Of a stretch of 64,000 nt of DNA, positions 26,930 through 36,259 are shown piece after piece. The stretch's first letter is position 1; every line of letters begins with the position of its first letter. The stretch is from assembly GCA_910584845.1 (NCBI GenBank), contig CAJUDH010000018.1:3094-67093 (forward strand), given 5' to 3'. This DNA comes from an uncultured Lachnospiraceae bacterium (lineage in GTDB: Bacteria > Bacillota > Clostridia > Lachnospirales > Lachnospiraceae). A program made the position numbers and the translations under genes. The notes beneath the pieces were generated by a model. That model ran no database searches. It had not been told where the DNA came from and saw only the letters and a list, made by a program, of their open reading frames with translations.

Positions 26930-28387
26930 ATGGGCGGATTTTTTGGCGTCACCTCAAGGGAAGACTGTGTCATGGACCTGTTTTTCGGAACAGACTACCA
27001 CTCCCATTTGGGGACCCGCCGAGGCGGCATGGCCGTTTACGGCAAAAGCGGTTTCCAAAGAAGCATCCACAATATCGAAAATTCTCCGTTCCGCACCAAG
27101 TTCGAACGGGATGTGGAAGAGCTGTCAGGCAATTCCGGCATCGGGTCCATTTCCGACAACGAACCGCAGCCGCTGCTCATCCAGTCCCATCTGGGAAGTT
27201 ATGCCATCGTTACCGTAGGGAAAATCAACAACGAAAGCGAATTAATCCGGCAGGCTTTTGAAAACGGCCATATCCATTTTATGGAGATGTCCGGAGGGCG
27301 GATCAACGCCACAGAGCTGACCGCCTCCCTTATTAACCAAAAGCAAAGCCTGGTAGACGGGCTCCTTTATGCCCAGGAGGCCATCCAGGGGTCCATGTCC
27401 ATCCTTCTGTTGACGCCGGAAGGCATATATGCCTCCCGGGACCGGTATGGGCGCACCCCGGTGATCGTCGGCAAAAAAGAAGGCGCCTATTGCGTGGCTT
27501 TTGAAAGCTTTTCTTACCTCAATTTAGGATACCACGACTGCACCGAGCTTGGCCCCGGGGAAATCGTATTGGTCAACCCGTCCGGGGTACAATCCCTAAG
27601 CCCCCCACGGGCAGAAATGAAAATCTGCTCCTTTTTATGGGTATATTACGGTTACCCCACCTCCTCCTATGAAGGCATAAACGTAGAAGAAATGCGGTAC
27701 CGTTGCGGCCAGATTTTGGCCCAACGGGACTTATCCCCCTGTGAAAGCTGCGAAAATTGCCCCGGGCACCCTACGGGCAACGCCATCCTCCCGGATATTG
27801 TCGCTGGCGTCCCGGACTCCGGCACCGCCCACGCCATCGGGTATGCCAACGAGTCCCGGATCCCTTTTGCCCGGCCTTTTATCAAATATACGCCCACCTG
27901 GCCCCGCTCTTTTATGCCACAGAATCAAAGCCAGAGGAATTTAATTGCCAAAATGAAGCTGATTCCGGTTGATGCACTGATCCGGGGCAAAAGCCTGCTG
28001 CTTATTGACGACTCCATTGTCCGGGGCACCCAGTTAAGGGAAACCACGGAATTCCTGTACCAAAGCGGCGCTACGCAAGTCCATATCCGCCCTGCATGCC
28101 CGCCGCTGCTGTTTGGCTGCAAATACCTGAACTTTTCCCGCTCCACTTCGGAACTGGATTTAATTACCCGCCGGGTTGTCCGGGAACGGGAAGGCGACCA
28201 TGTGCCCAAAGGGCTTTTGGAAGACTATGCGAACCCTGACAGCAAAAACTATGGGGAAATGTTGGAAGAAATCCGCAAACAGCTGAATTTTACTTCCCTG
28301 AAATATCACCGGCTGGATGACCTTGTCCGTTCTATTGGCCTTCCGGCCCATAAACTTTGCACCTACTGCTGGAACGGGAAAGAATAA
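26930..28387 (+). CDS. PurF-like amidophosphoribosyltransferase paralogue lacking the N-terminal catalytic Cys
   Basis: 485 residues, related to glutamine PRPP amidotransferase. The glutaminase half is recognisable (HSHLGTRRGGMAVYG, SRDRYGRTPVIVG, AFESFS), but the protein begins MGGFFGV where PurF matures to an N-terminal CGIxG; Cys is Gly. The PRPP loop LLLIDDSIVRGTQLRE is intact (about 356-371). Cysteines equivalent to the PurF [4Fe-4S] ligands are kept (Cys233, Cys397, Cys477, Cys480), and an extra CESCENC cluster (271-277) is inserted. Probably a non-glutaminase PRPP-binding protein or an ammonia-dependent enzyme (inference). CTGGAGG lies nine bases before the ATG. Divergent from hisZ. 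Confidence 0.85.
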   Translation: MGGFFGVTSREDCVMDLFFGTDYHSHLGTRRGGMAVYGKSGFQRSIHNIENSPFRTKFERDVEELSGNSGIGSISDNEPQPLLIQSHLGSYAIVTVGKINNESELIRQAFENGHIHFMEMSGGRINATELTASLINQKQSLVDGLLYAQEAIQGSMSILLLTPEGIYASRDRYGRTPVIVGKKEGAYCVAFESFSYLNLGYHDCTELGPGEIVLVNPSGVQSLSPPRAEMKICSFLWVYYGYPTSSYEGINVEEMRYRCGQILAQRDLSPCESCENCPGHPTGNAILPDIVAGVPDSGTAHAIGYANESRIPFARPFIKYTPTWPRSFMPQNQSQRNLIAKMKLIPVDALIRGKSLLLIDDSIVRGTQLRETTEFLYQSGATQVHIRPACPPLLFGCKYLNFSRSTSELDLITRRVVREREGDHVPKGLLEDYANPDSKNYGEMLEEIRKQLNFTSLKYHRLDDLVRSIGLPAHKLCTYCWNGKE

Positions 28388-28454
28388 GCCCGGCAGGGGC
28401 GGGGTTTCCTGTGGGGTGTTTGGCCCTGCAAAACCCCGGCAGGGGCGGGCTGTG

Positions 28455-28931
28455 TCATCGGCGGCCTTTTTGCCGCCAAAGCTTAGCCCCTTCCAAACAT
28501 TTCTGTATCAATTCCTGTATTATAGGATATGCTTTCCAGCCGATCCAGGTTCCCAATGTGTTTAAAATCAAGTCGTCCAGTTCGGATACCCCCGTCCCAA
28601 ACAAGTACTGCATCCCCTCAATTGCGAAAGAAAGGGCAAACCCCCATACAATAGCTTTCCGGCCTTTGCCCGGGTTCCACCGGATGCGCAAAAACACGCC
28701 AAAGGGCACAAACCAGGCCATATTCCCTACAAACAGGTAAAGGAACCGCCACCACCTTTTTTGCGCCAGCAAAGGGATATATCCGGTAAAAAAAGACAGG
28801 TTCAACGTCCCGCCTCCAAACAGGTGGTCCAGGCTGAAGTTGTGGCGGAACACGGTGATCCGCAGCAAGGCAGCCAGATATACCGCAAAAAGCGCCACCT
28901 TTGCCCTGTTTCTATTTTTTCCCCCGTCCAT
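28455..28931 (-). CDS. VanZ-like family membrane protein
   Basis: 158 residues. VanZ-like features are four hydrophobic helices, VPFGVFLRIRW after the second, FALSFAIEGMQYLFGTG and ELDDLILNTLGTWIGW. Such proteins are linked to low-level teicoplanin resistance in one case, but most have no known function. GGAGGTGGCC precedes the ATG. It is 47 bases downstream of uraA and likely shares its transcript. Confidence 0.87.
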   Translation of the reverse strand: MDGGKNRNRAKVALFAVYLAALLRITVFRHNFSLDHLFGGGTLNLSFFTGYIPLLAQKRWWRFLYLFVGNMAWFVPFGVFLRIRWNPGKGRKAIVWGFALSFAIEGMQYLFGTGVSELDDLILNTLGTWIGWKAYPIIQELIQKCLEGAKLWRQKGRR

Positions 28932-28978
28932 GGCCACCTCCAAGATTCCATAAGAATTTTCAGGCTGCAATGATTGTG

Positions 28979-30256
28979 TTATTGCCCTTCATCCTGGCCG
29001 GAACGTCCCGACGGTTCCGGCGAATCCAGAAAATGGAAAACCAGGCTAAGGGCCATACCTACCACGCAGGCCAATACCATACCGCTAAGCTGGATATTGC
29101 CCACCTTAATGGCAATGCCGGATAAACCGGCCACAAAGATCACGGAAGTCAGCGCCTGGTTCCTGGGTTTTCCGAAATCCACCCGGGAATCCACTAAAAT
29201 CCTCAGACCGGAAGTCCCAATCATGCCATATAGCAAAAAAGATATGCCCCCGATAACCGGGCCGGGTATGGTGCTGATCAGCGTGGACAGTTTCCCCACA
29301 AAAGAACAGACCAAAGAAAGCACTGCCGCGCCTGCGATCACATGCACGCTGTACACTCCGGTCATAGCCATAACCCCGATATTTTCCCCATAAGTGGTGG
29401 TGGGGACGGAACCTAAAAAGCCGGAAACCATGGTGGAAAAATTATCTCCGAATAAGCTGCGGTGCAGCCCCGGGTCCTTAAGTAGGTCCCTGCCTACAAT
29501 TTTGCTGGTAACCACCTGATGGCCGATATGTTCCGACGCGATAACTAAAATTACCGGCAGGATAATCGCAATGGCTTCCGGGTCAAACTTAGGCATGGTA
29601 AACTGGGGGAGGGCAAACCAGGGGGCCGCCGCCACCTCGGAAAAGCCGACCATACCACAGGCAATTGCCGCTATATACCCGGCAATCACGGCAATCAGGA
29701 TCGGGATAATAGACAAAAACCCCCGGAACAAAACGGAGCCGAATACGGCAAACCCCAGGGTCACCAAAAACACCGCTAAATTTTTCAAGTCCACTGCCTC
29801 GTCCAGCAGGCCTGCCGTATTGGCGGCAGAAGCGGAAAGCTCCAGGCCAATCAGGGCTACCACCGGGCCCATGGCCGCCGGCGGAAGTACCACGTCAATC
29901 CAGCCTGTACCGAACCGGTAAATCAAAAGCGCCAGGATACAGCCCAAAAACCCCACTGCCACAAATCCGCCCAAGGCATATTCATACCCCCATTGGGCAT
30001 TGGCGATCACCACCCCTGCCGGGGCTAAAAAAGCAAAGCTGGAACCCAGGTAGGCAGGCGCCTTCCCCTTGGTTATAACAATGAACATCAGCGTCCCCAC
30101 GCCGTTCATAAACAGCACAATGGCCGGGCTGATGCCAAAAAGGAACGGCACCAGTACCGACGCCCCAAACATGGCAAACATGTGCTGGACGCTAAGGGGC
30201 ACCAGCATTTTAAAAGGTACTTTTTCCTCCACCTGTATAATCCTTCTCGTTCCCAT
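28979..30256 (-). CDS. uraA: uracil-xanthine permease family protein (UraA-like)
   Basis: Proton-linked nucleobase transporter of the NCS2 family, 425 residues, 12-14 membrane segments. The family signature is visible: QHMFAMFGASVLVPFL at the start, LPPAAMGPVVALIGLEL, SEHIGHQ (conserved Glu) and SVPTTTYGENIGVMAMTG. Uracil is the most likely substrate because of TTTYGENIG, but xanthine cannot be excluded. It lies 52 bases downstream of recU. Confidence 0.93.
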   Translation of the reverse strand: MGTRRIIQVEEKVPFKMLVPLSVQHMFAMFGASVLVPFLFGISPAIVLFMNGVGTLMFIVITKGKAPAYLGSSFAFLAPAGVVIANAQWGYEYALGGFVAVGFLGCILALLIYRFGTGWIDVVLPPAAMGPVVALIGLELSASAANTAGLLDEAVDLKNLAVFLVTLGFAVFGSVLFRGFLSIIPILIAVIAGYIAAIACGMVGFSEVAAAPWFALPQFTMPKFDPEAIAIILPVILVIASEHIGHQVVTSKIVGRDLLKDPGLHRSLFGDNFSTMVSGFLGSVPTTTYGENIGVMAMTGVYSVHVIAGAAVLSLVCSFVGKLSTLISTIPGPVIGGISFLLYGMIGTSGLRILVDSRVDFGKPRNQALTSVIFVAGLSGIAIKVGNIQLSGMVLACVVGMALSLVFHFLDSPEPSGRSGQDEGQ

Positions 30257-30308
30257 AAACCCACCTTTCTGTCCTTTCCAATCCCAATCTTGTCCATCTT
30301 TTCAGTAG

Positions 30309-30839
30309 TCATCTCCGCTCCAGGTCCATCTGCAGCGCCTCCAGGTAATGTATTAGTATATCCCTGTGGGCCCGCACCCGCAGGCTTTTGTCCACCTCTT
30401 CATAAGTAAAGCTTTTCCTGCCGCCATCCTGCATCCGCTGCCAAAACCGGTGCAGGTCTGCAAACGGAATATAATAAATTTCATCCTCGGCCGTAAAATG
30501 CAGCAAGATAAAGGCAACCCCCCCCTGCCCCTCAAAAGCCTCCATAAAACGGATCTGGTGCCCGTGGACGTTCTGCAGGGGGAATGTCTTTACCGCGCAC
30601 TCCTTTGCGTCAAAGCAAACCGGGATGCCCTGCACCGCGCCTATATAATCCACGGTACTCTTCTGGTCAAAATAGGCCAGGGTAATGTGGCGGCTTTCCT
30701 TATCAATTGCAATCGGGGTAATAGGCGTAGGGATTTTTTGGATCAGCGCCAGCTTTTTCTCCCGGTATTGTTCGTTGCTGTAATTAATCATGTCCTCCAG
30801 CGTGGACCCGCGCAGGCCCCTGCTTTTCCAAGTCCCCAT
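30309..30839 (-). CDS. recU: RecU-like Holliday junction resolvase
   Basis: 176 residues matching the RecU nuclease of Firmicutes: RGLRGSTLEDMIN near the N-terminus, KIPTPITPI, the active-site run TVDYIGAVQGIPVCFDAKE, then the FPLQN segment and HQIRFM. It resolves four-way junctions in recombination and chromosome segregation. The conserved N-terminus needs the upstream ATG (site AAAGGTGG), which puts the first 56 bases inside the end of clpA. RecU is commonly next to a penicillin-binding protein gene; here it is beside clpA instead. Confidence 0.92.
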   Translation of the reverse strand: MGTWKSRGLRGSTLEDMINYSNEQYREKKLALIQKIPTPITPIAIDKESRHITLAYFDQKSTVDYIGAVQGIPVCFDAKECAVKTFPLQNVHGHQIRFMEAFEGQGGVAFILLHFTAEDEIYYIPFADLHRFWQRMQDGGRKSFTYEEVDKSLRVRAHRDILIHYLEALQMDLERR

Positions 30840-33138
30840 GAGCTATTTTTGCCACCTTTCCAATTGCCGGCCGCCCGCTTTCCAGTTCCAGCCTGCAGCT
30901 CCCGCCCTGCTTCAATTCCCCAAACAGCAAGAGTTCTGCTAACAGGGGCTTTACTTCCCCGGAAATCACCCGGTCAACCTCCCTGGCCCCGTATTCCCTG
31001 GTAATCCCCGCTTTCCTTACATATTCCGCCGCTTCCGGCGAAATATCAAGCTTTACGTTCCGCAAAGCAAGCTTGTCCGCCAATTCCTTAAGCTTCTTTT
31101 GGGTGATTTTTTCTGCCATATCCTCATCCATGCCGCAAAACAGTACCACCCGGCTTAACCGGTTCCTAAACTCCGGCTGAAACGTCCGTTTTACCGCATC
31201 TTCCAAGGCGTCCAGGTTTACCTTCTCACTTGCAAACCCAATGGGGCTTTTGCCGATTTCCCTAGCGCCGGCATTGGACGTCATTATCAAAATAATATTG
31301 CGGAAGTCCGCCTTCCTGCCCTGGTTGTCGGTCAAAGTAGCGTAATCCATTACCTGGAGCAGCACGTTGAAAATATCCGGATGGGCTTTCTCAATCTCGT
31401 CCAGCAGCAGGACCGCATGGGGATGGCGGCGGACTTCCTCGGTCAGGATGCCGCCCTCCTCATATCCCACATAGCCCGCCGGCGCGCCGATGAGTTTTGC
31501 CACCGTATGCTTTTCTGCGTATTCGCTCATATCAAAGCGGAGGAACGAAATCCCCATCTCCTTGGCTAAAGCCTTGGAAAGCTCCGTCTTCCCCACCCCT
31601 GTGGCCCCGACAAACAAGAAAGAGGCAATGGGCTTTTCCTCATCGTTCAAACCAGCCCGGGAAAATTTCACTGCATTGGCCACCTGGCTTATGGCTTGAT
31701 CCTGGCCGAAAATCTGCCCTTTCAGGTTCCCCTCCAGCAAAGCCAATTTTTCCGTTTCATCTTTTTCTACCACCCCGATGGGGACGTTTAAGGCCTTTGC
31801 CAGCACCTGGTCAATCAACGCCTTGCCCACGGACTGCCGTTTCTTGTTGAGCGGATGGAGCTTACGGTAAGCGCCCGCTTCGTCCAAAAGGTCAATGGCC
31901 TTGTCCGGAAAAAACCTTTCGTTCACATACCGGCCGCTTACCTCCACTACATGTTCCAGCACCCCGGCGCCGTATTTTACGCCGTGGAACTTCTCATAGC
32001 CGGCTTTTAAGCCTTTTAAAATAGCCACCGTCTCTTCCGGGGAAGGCTCTTTTACGTCCACGTTTTGAAACCGGCGCACCAGGCTTCTATTTTGGGAAAA
32101 GTGTTTTTTATATTCTTCATAGGTAGTGGCCCCGATAAAACGGATATGCCCGGCCGCCAAATAAGGCTTCAGCAAATTTGCCACGTCCAGGCTGCCGCCG
32201 TTGACGGCCCCCGCCCCCACGATGTTGTGGATCTCGTCCAGATAAAGGATGGGCTGGTTTTCCTGGGACAGCCCATTCATAATTTCCTTGAAACGTTTTT
32301 CAAAATCGCCCCGGTACTGGGTTCCGGCCAACATACCCCCTAAATCAAGCCCGTAGACCCTGGCCCCGGACAACTGCCCCGGAACCTGGCCATCCTCAAT
32401 CCGCTGGGCCAGGCCATATGCCAAGGCCGTCTTGCCTACCCCCGGCTCCCCGATGTGGAGCACGTTGTTTTTGTCCTTACGGCATAAGATCTGGATGGTC
32501 CGCTCCAGCTCCTCCCTGCGGCCAATCAGGGGGTTCTGGCTTTTGCCTGTCTGGTTCATATCCTCTACAAAATTACGCCACCGCTGGCTGCGGGGACCTT
32601 TTCCTGCCCTTTGCCCCTCTTCTTCCTCCCCGTCAAGCCCCCACAATCCGTCCCTTTCATCATCCCCGTCCGAATCGTCCGGCCCCTCCTCCGGTTCCTG
32701 CCCCCGCTCTGCCGCCAGGCTATCCCTTGACAGTTCCCCCATTACTTCAATCAAATCCACGCCTTGCCTGGCTAAAAAATATAAGCCGTAACTATCTTCC
32801 AAATGCAGGAGCGCCGACAAAAAATGGCTCACGTCCACAAGCGGGCGGCCGCTGGAAGATGCCTGGCATTCCGACAGGTGCAATACCTTTTCCGTATCGG
32901 CAGTCAGCCTGACGTCCCCGTCATCGGCCATCACGCCGGCCTGTTCCCGGATAAACCCGGAAATATCCTCCCTTAGCTTTTCTGCATTTCCTCCGCCGGC
33001 TCCATACTCCCGGCAAAAATCCTCGTCAAACGTCAGCCCATACAGCAAATGCTCTGGCATAAAATAACGGTGCCTGCCTTCCCTCGCCAGCTTCACCGCA
33101 CGCTCCATTACTTTTTGCATATTCCTGGTAAATTCCAT
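30784..33138 (-). CDS. clpA: ATP-dependent Clp protease ATP-binding subunit ClpA
   Basis: 784-residue AAA+ unfoldase feeding ClpP. A Clp N-domain (about 1-145) with an acidic Asp/Glu-rich linker (about 150-180) precedes the first AAA module (GEPGVGKTALA) and the second (GATGVGKTELSKALAKE, LLDEIEKAHPDIF). No long ClpB middle coiled coil, so ClpA rather than ClpB; clpS just upstream agrees. The 3' end overlaps recU by 56 bases. Confidence 0.95.
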   Translation of the reverse strand: MEFTRNMQKVMERAVKLAREGRHRYFMPEHLLYGLTFDEDFCREYGAGGGNAEKLREDISGFIREQAGVMADDGDVRLTADTEKVLHLSECQASSSGRPLVDVSHFLSALLHLEDSYGLYFLARQGVDLIEVMGELSRDSLAAERGQEPEEGPDDSDGDDERDGLWGLDGEEEEGQRAGKGPRSQRWRNFVEDMNQTGKSQNPLIGRREELERTIQILCRKDKNNVLHIGEPGVGKTALAYGLAQRIEDGQVPGQLSGARVYGLDLGGMLAGTQYRGDFEKRFKEIMNGLSQENQPILYLDEIHNIVGAGAVNGGSLDVANLLKPYLAAGHIRFIGATTYEEYKKHFSQNRSLVRRFQNVDVKEPSPEETVAILKGLKAGYEKFHGVKYGAGVLEHVVEVSGRYVNERFFPDKAIDLLDEAGAYRKLHPLNKKRQSVGKALIDQVLAKALNVPIGVVEKDETEKLALLEGNLKGQIFGQDQAISQVANAVKFSRAGLNDEEKPIASFLFVGATGVGKTELSKALAKEMGISFLRFDMSEYAEKHTVAKLIGAPAGYVGYEEGGILTEEVRRHPHAVLLLDEIEKAHPDIFNVLLQVMDYATLTDNQGRKADFRNIILIMTSNAGAREIGKSPIGFASEKVNLDALEDAVKRTFQPEFRNRLSRVVLFCGMDEDMAEKITQKKLKELADKLALRNVKLDISPEAAEYVRKAGITREYGAREVDRVISGEVKPLLAELLLFGELKQGGSCRLELESGRPAIGKVAKIAHGDLEKQGPARVHAGGHD

Positions 33139-33190
33139 CCCGTCGTCCCATCTCCTGTCTTCTCTATCCTGTAAAATCCGGTGTTTACCG

Positions 33191-33490
33191 TCAAAGGCAA
33201 ACCGCCTCCACCTTCAGCGGGTATCCCGCCTCCCGGGCCAGCCAAACCGCTTCTGCCGCTTTCGTCTGGGCAATATCCCGGGGATAAACCCCTGCCACCG
33301 CATGGCTTCCCTTATGGATATCCAGCATCAGCGCCACCGCCGCTGCCTCCTCCTTGTCAAAGATCCGGACCAATATCTCCACCACAAAATCCATGGGGGT
33401 AAAATCATCATTATAGATCCATACCTGATACTGCCTGGGTAGCTTCACCCGGCTTTCTTCCTGCCCCCGTATTTTTTCCTTTACGGCCAT
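33191..33490 (-). CDS. clpS: ClpS adaptor for the ClpAP protease
   Basis: 99 residues from the inner ATG (GGAG/GGAAG upstream); the longer frame is not family-like. ClpS binds N-degron residues and delivers them to ClpA. The signature YNDDFTPMDFVVEIL is clear, followed by the conserved HKGSHAVAGVYPRDIAQTK region. It is 52 bases upstream of clpA, so an N-end-rule module. Confidence 0.95.
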   Translation of the reverse strand: MAVKEKIRGQEESRVKLPRQYQVWIYNDDFTPMDFVVEILVRIFDKEEAAAVALMLDIHKGSHAVAGVYPRDIAQTKAAEAVWLAREAGYPLKVEAVCL

Positions 33491-33538
33491 AACTTCCACT
33501 CCCGTCCCCTGTCTTATGCCTGAAAACTTATCTCTTTT

Positions 33539-33567
33539 ATTATATACTCCCTTGCCCCATTTGTCAT
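33539..33567 (-). promoter_or_regulatory. promoter for clpS-clpA
   Basis: ATGACA, 17 bp, TATAAT on the minus strand, about 50 bases before the clpS ATG. Confidence 0.8.
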
Positions 33568-33596
33568 GTCCTTTTTGCCATGGCCCAAATATAAGG

Positions 33597-33624
33597 TGGA
33601 CATCCCCTTTTTTTATGGTATAAT
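33597..33624 (+). promoter_or_regulatory. promoter for the DUF5722 gene
   Basis: TGGACA, 16 bp, TATAAT with a TGG extension before the -10, on the plus strand, about 60 bases before the ATG. It is back to back with the clpS promoter. Confidence 0.75.
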
Positions 33625-33686
33625 ATTCCTTGCAGAAACCATTTGTAACTTTCCAACATTCTTTTACCATCTATAAGGAGGATAAC

Positions 33687-34805
33687 ATGAAACACACAAC
33701 CAAACGTCTGGCAGGGATGCTGCTTTCTTCTGCCCTAGCCGTCTCCACCTGTATTACATCCTTTGCTTTTTATCAGGAGCCCGCAAGCAAAAAAGGGATT
33801 TTGATCTCCGGCCAAGACCGGGAACACCTGGACGACATCACCAATTTAGGGTGCAAACAAGTCATCTGCAACCTGGCGTCTTATCAAAATGTCAATTCTT
33901 TTGACCCCCTTGCCAAAAAATGCAAATCAAACGGGATCACCATGACCATGATCCTTTTAAACGGTTTTGGCGCTTCGGACTCCCGCCTTCTGCCGGTTGA
34001 CAGCCCGGTAGACGGGGTCGGAAATTATGCATTTAACGTGGCCACCTCCGAAGGCGAATCGGCTGTCCGTAATTATGCCAGGAACGTAGCCCGCCATTAT
34101 TCTTCCTATGTCTCCAACTGGGTGATCGGCAACGAGATCAATGACGCTGTGGCATGGGATTACAGCGGGGTTACGGATATTGACGAACATGCGGCCCAAT
34201 ACGCCAAAGCATTCCGCATTTTCTATGAAGAAATCAAAAAAACCAACTCCGAGGCCCGGGTATTTATGCCTTTTGATATGCGCTGGAATGCCAGAAGCGG
34301 CCTTGAAGCCCAATATACGGTTAAGGATTATTTGCCCAGGCTCAATGCACACCTTAAAGACCTGGACTACGGCATCGCTTGGCATGCCTACCCGGTACAT
34401 TTCTTTACCAAACCGGAATTTTTAGATGACGACGGCATTTCCTTTGACCTGGATACGCCCAACATCAACCTGAAGAACATTGACGTTTTGACCAATTACA
34501 TGCAGACCGAAGAAATGCTGTCCCCCAACGGGCAGGTCCGCCATCTGCTCCTCACGGAACAAGGCTTCACCTCTGCCTGTGAAAACGGGGAAGAGCGGCA
34601 GGCAGAGGCGATCCGGCAGGCTTATGAAATCGTAAAGGCCAATCCTTATATTGAAGGTTTTTACCTTACCCGCCAGGTAGACGCCAAATCACAGGAGGAA
34701 GTGGGAGGCGCCTTCGGCCTCTGGACCAGGAACCCCAACGCATCCCGGGATGAAATTCCGCTGGCAAAGAAAAAGGCCTGGAGCGTATACCAGTCCCTGA
34801 ATTAA
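33687..34805 (+). CDS. secreted DUF5722 / glycoside-hydrolase-like protein
   Basis: 372 residues starting at the ATG behind TAAGGAGG. A Sec signal peptide (RLAGMLLSSALAVSTCITSFAF) precedes a TIM-barrel-like domain similar to clan-A glycosidases. VIGNEIND offers the acid/base Glu at the expected strand end and LLLTEQGF offers a nucleophile Glu. Matches the DUF5722 type as I remember it; the substrate is unknown. Monocistronic, with its own promoter and a strong hairpin after the stop. Confidence 0.8.
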   Translation: MKHTTKRLAGMLLSSALAVSTCITSFAFYQEPASKKGILISGQDREHLDDITNLGCKQVICNLASYQNVNSFDPLAKKCKSNGITMTMILLNGFGASDSRLLPVDSPVDGVGNYAFNVATSEGESAVRNYARNVARHYSSYVSNWVIGNEINDAVAWDYSGVTDIDEHAAQYAKAFRIFYEEIKKTNSEARVFMPFDMRWNARSGLEAQYTVKDYLPRLNAHLKDLDYGIAWHAYPVHFFTKPEFLDDDGISFDLDTPNINLKNIDVLTNYMQTEEMLSPNGQVRHLLLTEQGFTSACENGEERQAEAIRQAYEIVKANPYIEGFYLTRQVDAKSQEEVGGAFGLWTRNPNASRDEIPLAKKKAWSVYQSLN

Positions 34806-34814
34806 TTTTATAGA

Positions 34815-34854
34815 AGCAAAGGGGTTGCCGGACTACAGCGGCAACCCCTTTGCT
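34815..34854 (+). terminator. 16-bp perfect hairpin after the DUF5722 gene
   Basis: AGCAAAGGGGTTGCCG and its exact complement separated by 8 bases, ten bases after the stop. The T-tract is short, but the stem is very strong; probably a terminator that may work both ways. Confidence 0.8.
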
Positions 34855-35084
34855 GTCATATACCTGTTTTTATAATGTTTTGTCAAAATGCCGAAACGGC
34901 CAGTGGCCCGCAACGGGCCGCTGGCCGATACGCTGAAATCTTATCCTCATGTTCCAGGCATGCCTCGCCCGCAAAATCCAGGTAATATCATTTTCCCCAA
35001 TGGTTTTATTTAAGGTCCCCTTCGTTAGGCGGACGGTCACAGGGGCTTATTATTTTTCCGTCTCCCTTGTCCGGGCGCCCTTTT

Positions 35085-36212
35085 TTATTGCCTTGCCTGG
35101 GATGTCCCTTTTACTTCCCACTGGTAGCTTTCATATGCCTGGAGTAAATTCATGGACGCCGTCCCTTTGGCAGACAAGGCATTCCAATAATCCGCTTCCC
35201 CCTGCAAATATTGCGTCTGGCTTAGCATCCCGGCCTGCCCCTTCCTTTGCAGGGACTGGTATTCGGCCTGGGCGCTTTCAAAACCGTCCAGGGCAGCCTG
35301 GTATTCCAGCCGGGCGGCCTGAAGCCCTTGATAGGCAGCATAAATATCCTTTTGGGCATTGCCGACGGCTTCCTGCTCTTCCACCGCTTTGCGGGCCACC
35401 TCAGCGGTGGTGCCAGCACGGGAATGGCGGACATTTTTTACGGAATCGTTATTATTGACGGCAGCTTGACTGTCCGACTCAAAATCAACGGCTCCGATGG
35501 CGGCTAAATCAGGCTCAGGGATAGCCCCGATGGAAACCGTCCCGTCATCTTCCATCCCCAGCATGGACAAAAGCTGAAAACGGAGCTGGCCGGCCCTCTG
35601 TTGGTAAGACGCCAGCTGGTTGCGCTCCTGGCTTAACTGGCTTTGGGCCTCCCCCACGTCTGACATGGTAGCCATTCCGGCCAGCTGTTTTTTTTCTATG
35701 GCCTGGCAGGAGCTTTCTGCCGCCCGGACGCTTTTTTCTTTGGCCTCCACATTTAAAACCATCTGGTTGTAAGAATTCATTATGGCCTGGGCTGCCATCG
35801 TGTATGCATCCACATTCTTTTCCACGGACAAAGTCTGCGTCTTTCGCCCCATCGCCTCCAGCTGTTTGGAAAGCCTGGTGGCCTGGCTCCCCAAATGCTC
35901 CGCATTGGCCAGGTAGACCGGTTCTTCTTCCGTCCCCTCATACTTTTCTGCCATGAATTTCATATATTGCTGCTCTTCCCGCAACGCATCCATTAAATCC
36001 TGGTAATTCTTTTTATTGGTATCATAATTGTCGTTGGCCTGCTTTAGGCCCTGGTTGCCTTCGACCAGCAGCTGGCTCAAATTTTCATAGGCCACGGCCT
36101 TCTCCCCTTGCCCTTCCCCAAATGCGGGGAAAGCAAAAACCCCTGCAGCCATGATGGCCAATACGCCTGCAGCCATCCGCCCGGCAAACGGAAAACGGAC
36201 TGCCTTCCTCAT
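35085..36212 (-). CDS. TolC-family-like exported coiled-coil protein, copy 2
   Basis: 375 residues from the ATG behind AAGGAGG. N-terminal signal peptide (AAGVLAIMAAGVFAFPAFG), then two long Ala/Gln-rich helical repeats with the two-fold layout of outer membrane efflux proteins (MGEAQSQLSQERNQLASYQQ; later QYLQGEADYWNALSAKG). In Gram-negative bacteria TolC is the outer-membrane channel; in a presumed single-membrane cell its location is unclear. 47 bases downstream of a similar gene. It lacks a clear beta-strand region, which I cannot judge well by eye. Confidence 0.75.
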   Translation of the reverse strand: MRKAVRFPFAGRMAAGVLAIMAAGVFAFPAFGEGQGEKAVAYENLSQLLVEGNQGLKQANDNYDTNKKNYQDLMDALREEQQYMKFMAEKYEGTEEEPVYLANAEHLGSQATRLSKQLEAMGRKTQTLSVEKNVDAYTMAAQAIMNSYNQMVLNVEAKEKSVRAAESSCQAIEKKQLAGMATMSDVGEAQSQLSQERNQLASYQQRAGQLRFQLLSMLGMEDDGTVSIGAIPEPDLAAIGAVDFESDSQAAVNNNDSVKNVRHSRAGTTAEVARKAVEEQEAVGNAQKDIYAAYQGLQAARLEYQAALDGFESAQAEYQSLQRKGQAGMLSQTQYLQGEADYWNALSAKGTASMNLLQAYESYQWEVKGTSQARQ

Positions 36213-36259
36213 AATTGCGTCCCTCCTTACTTCCATAACCTTTGCCATTGGAACCACTT

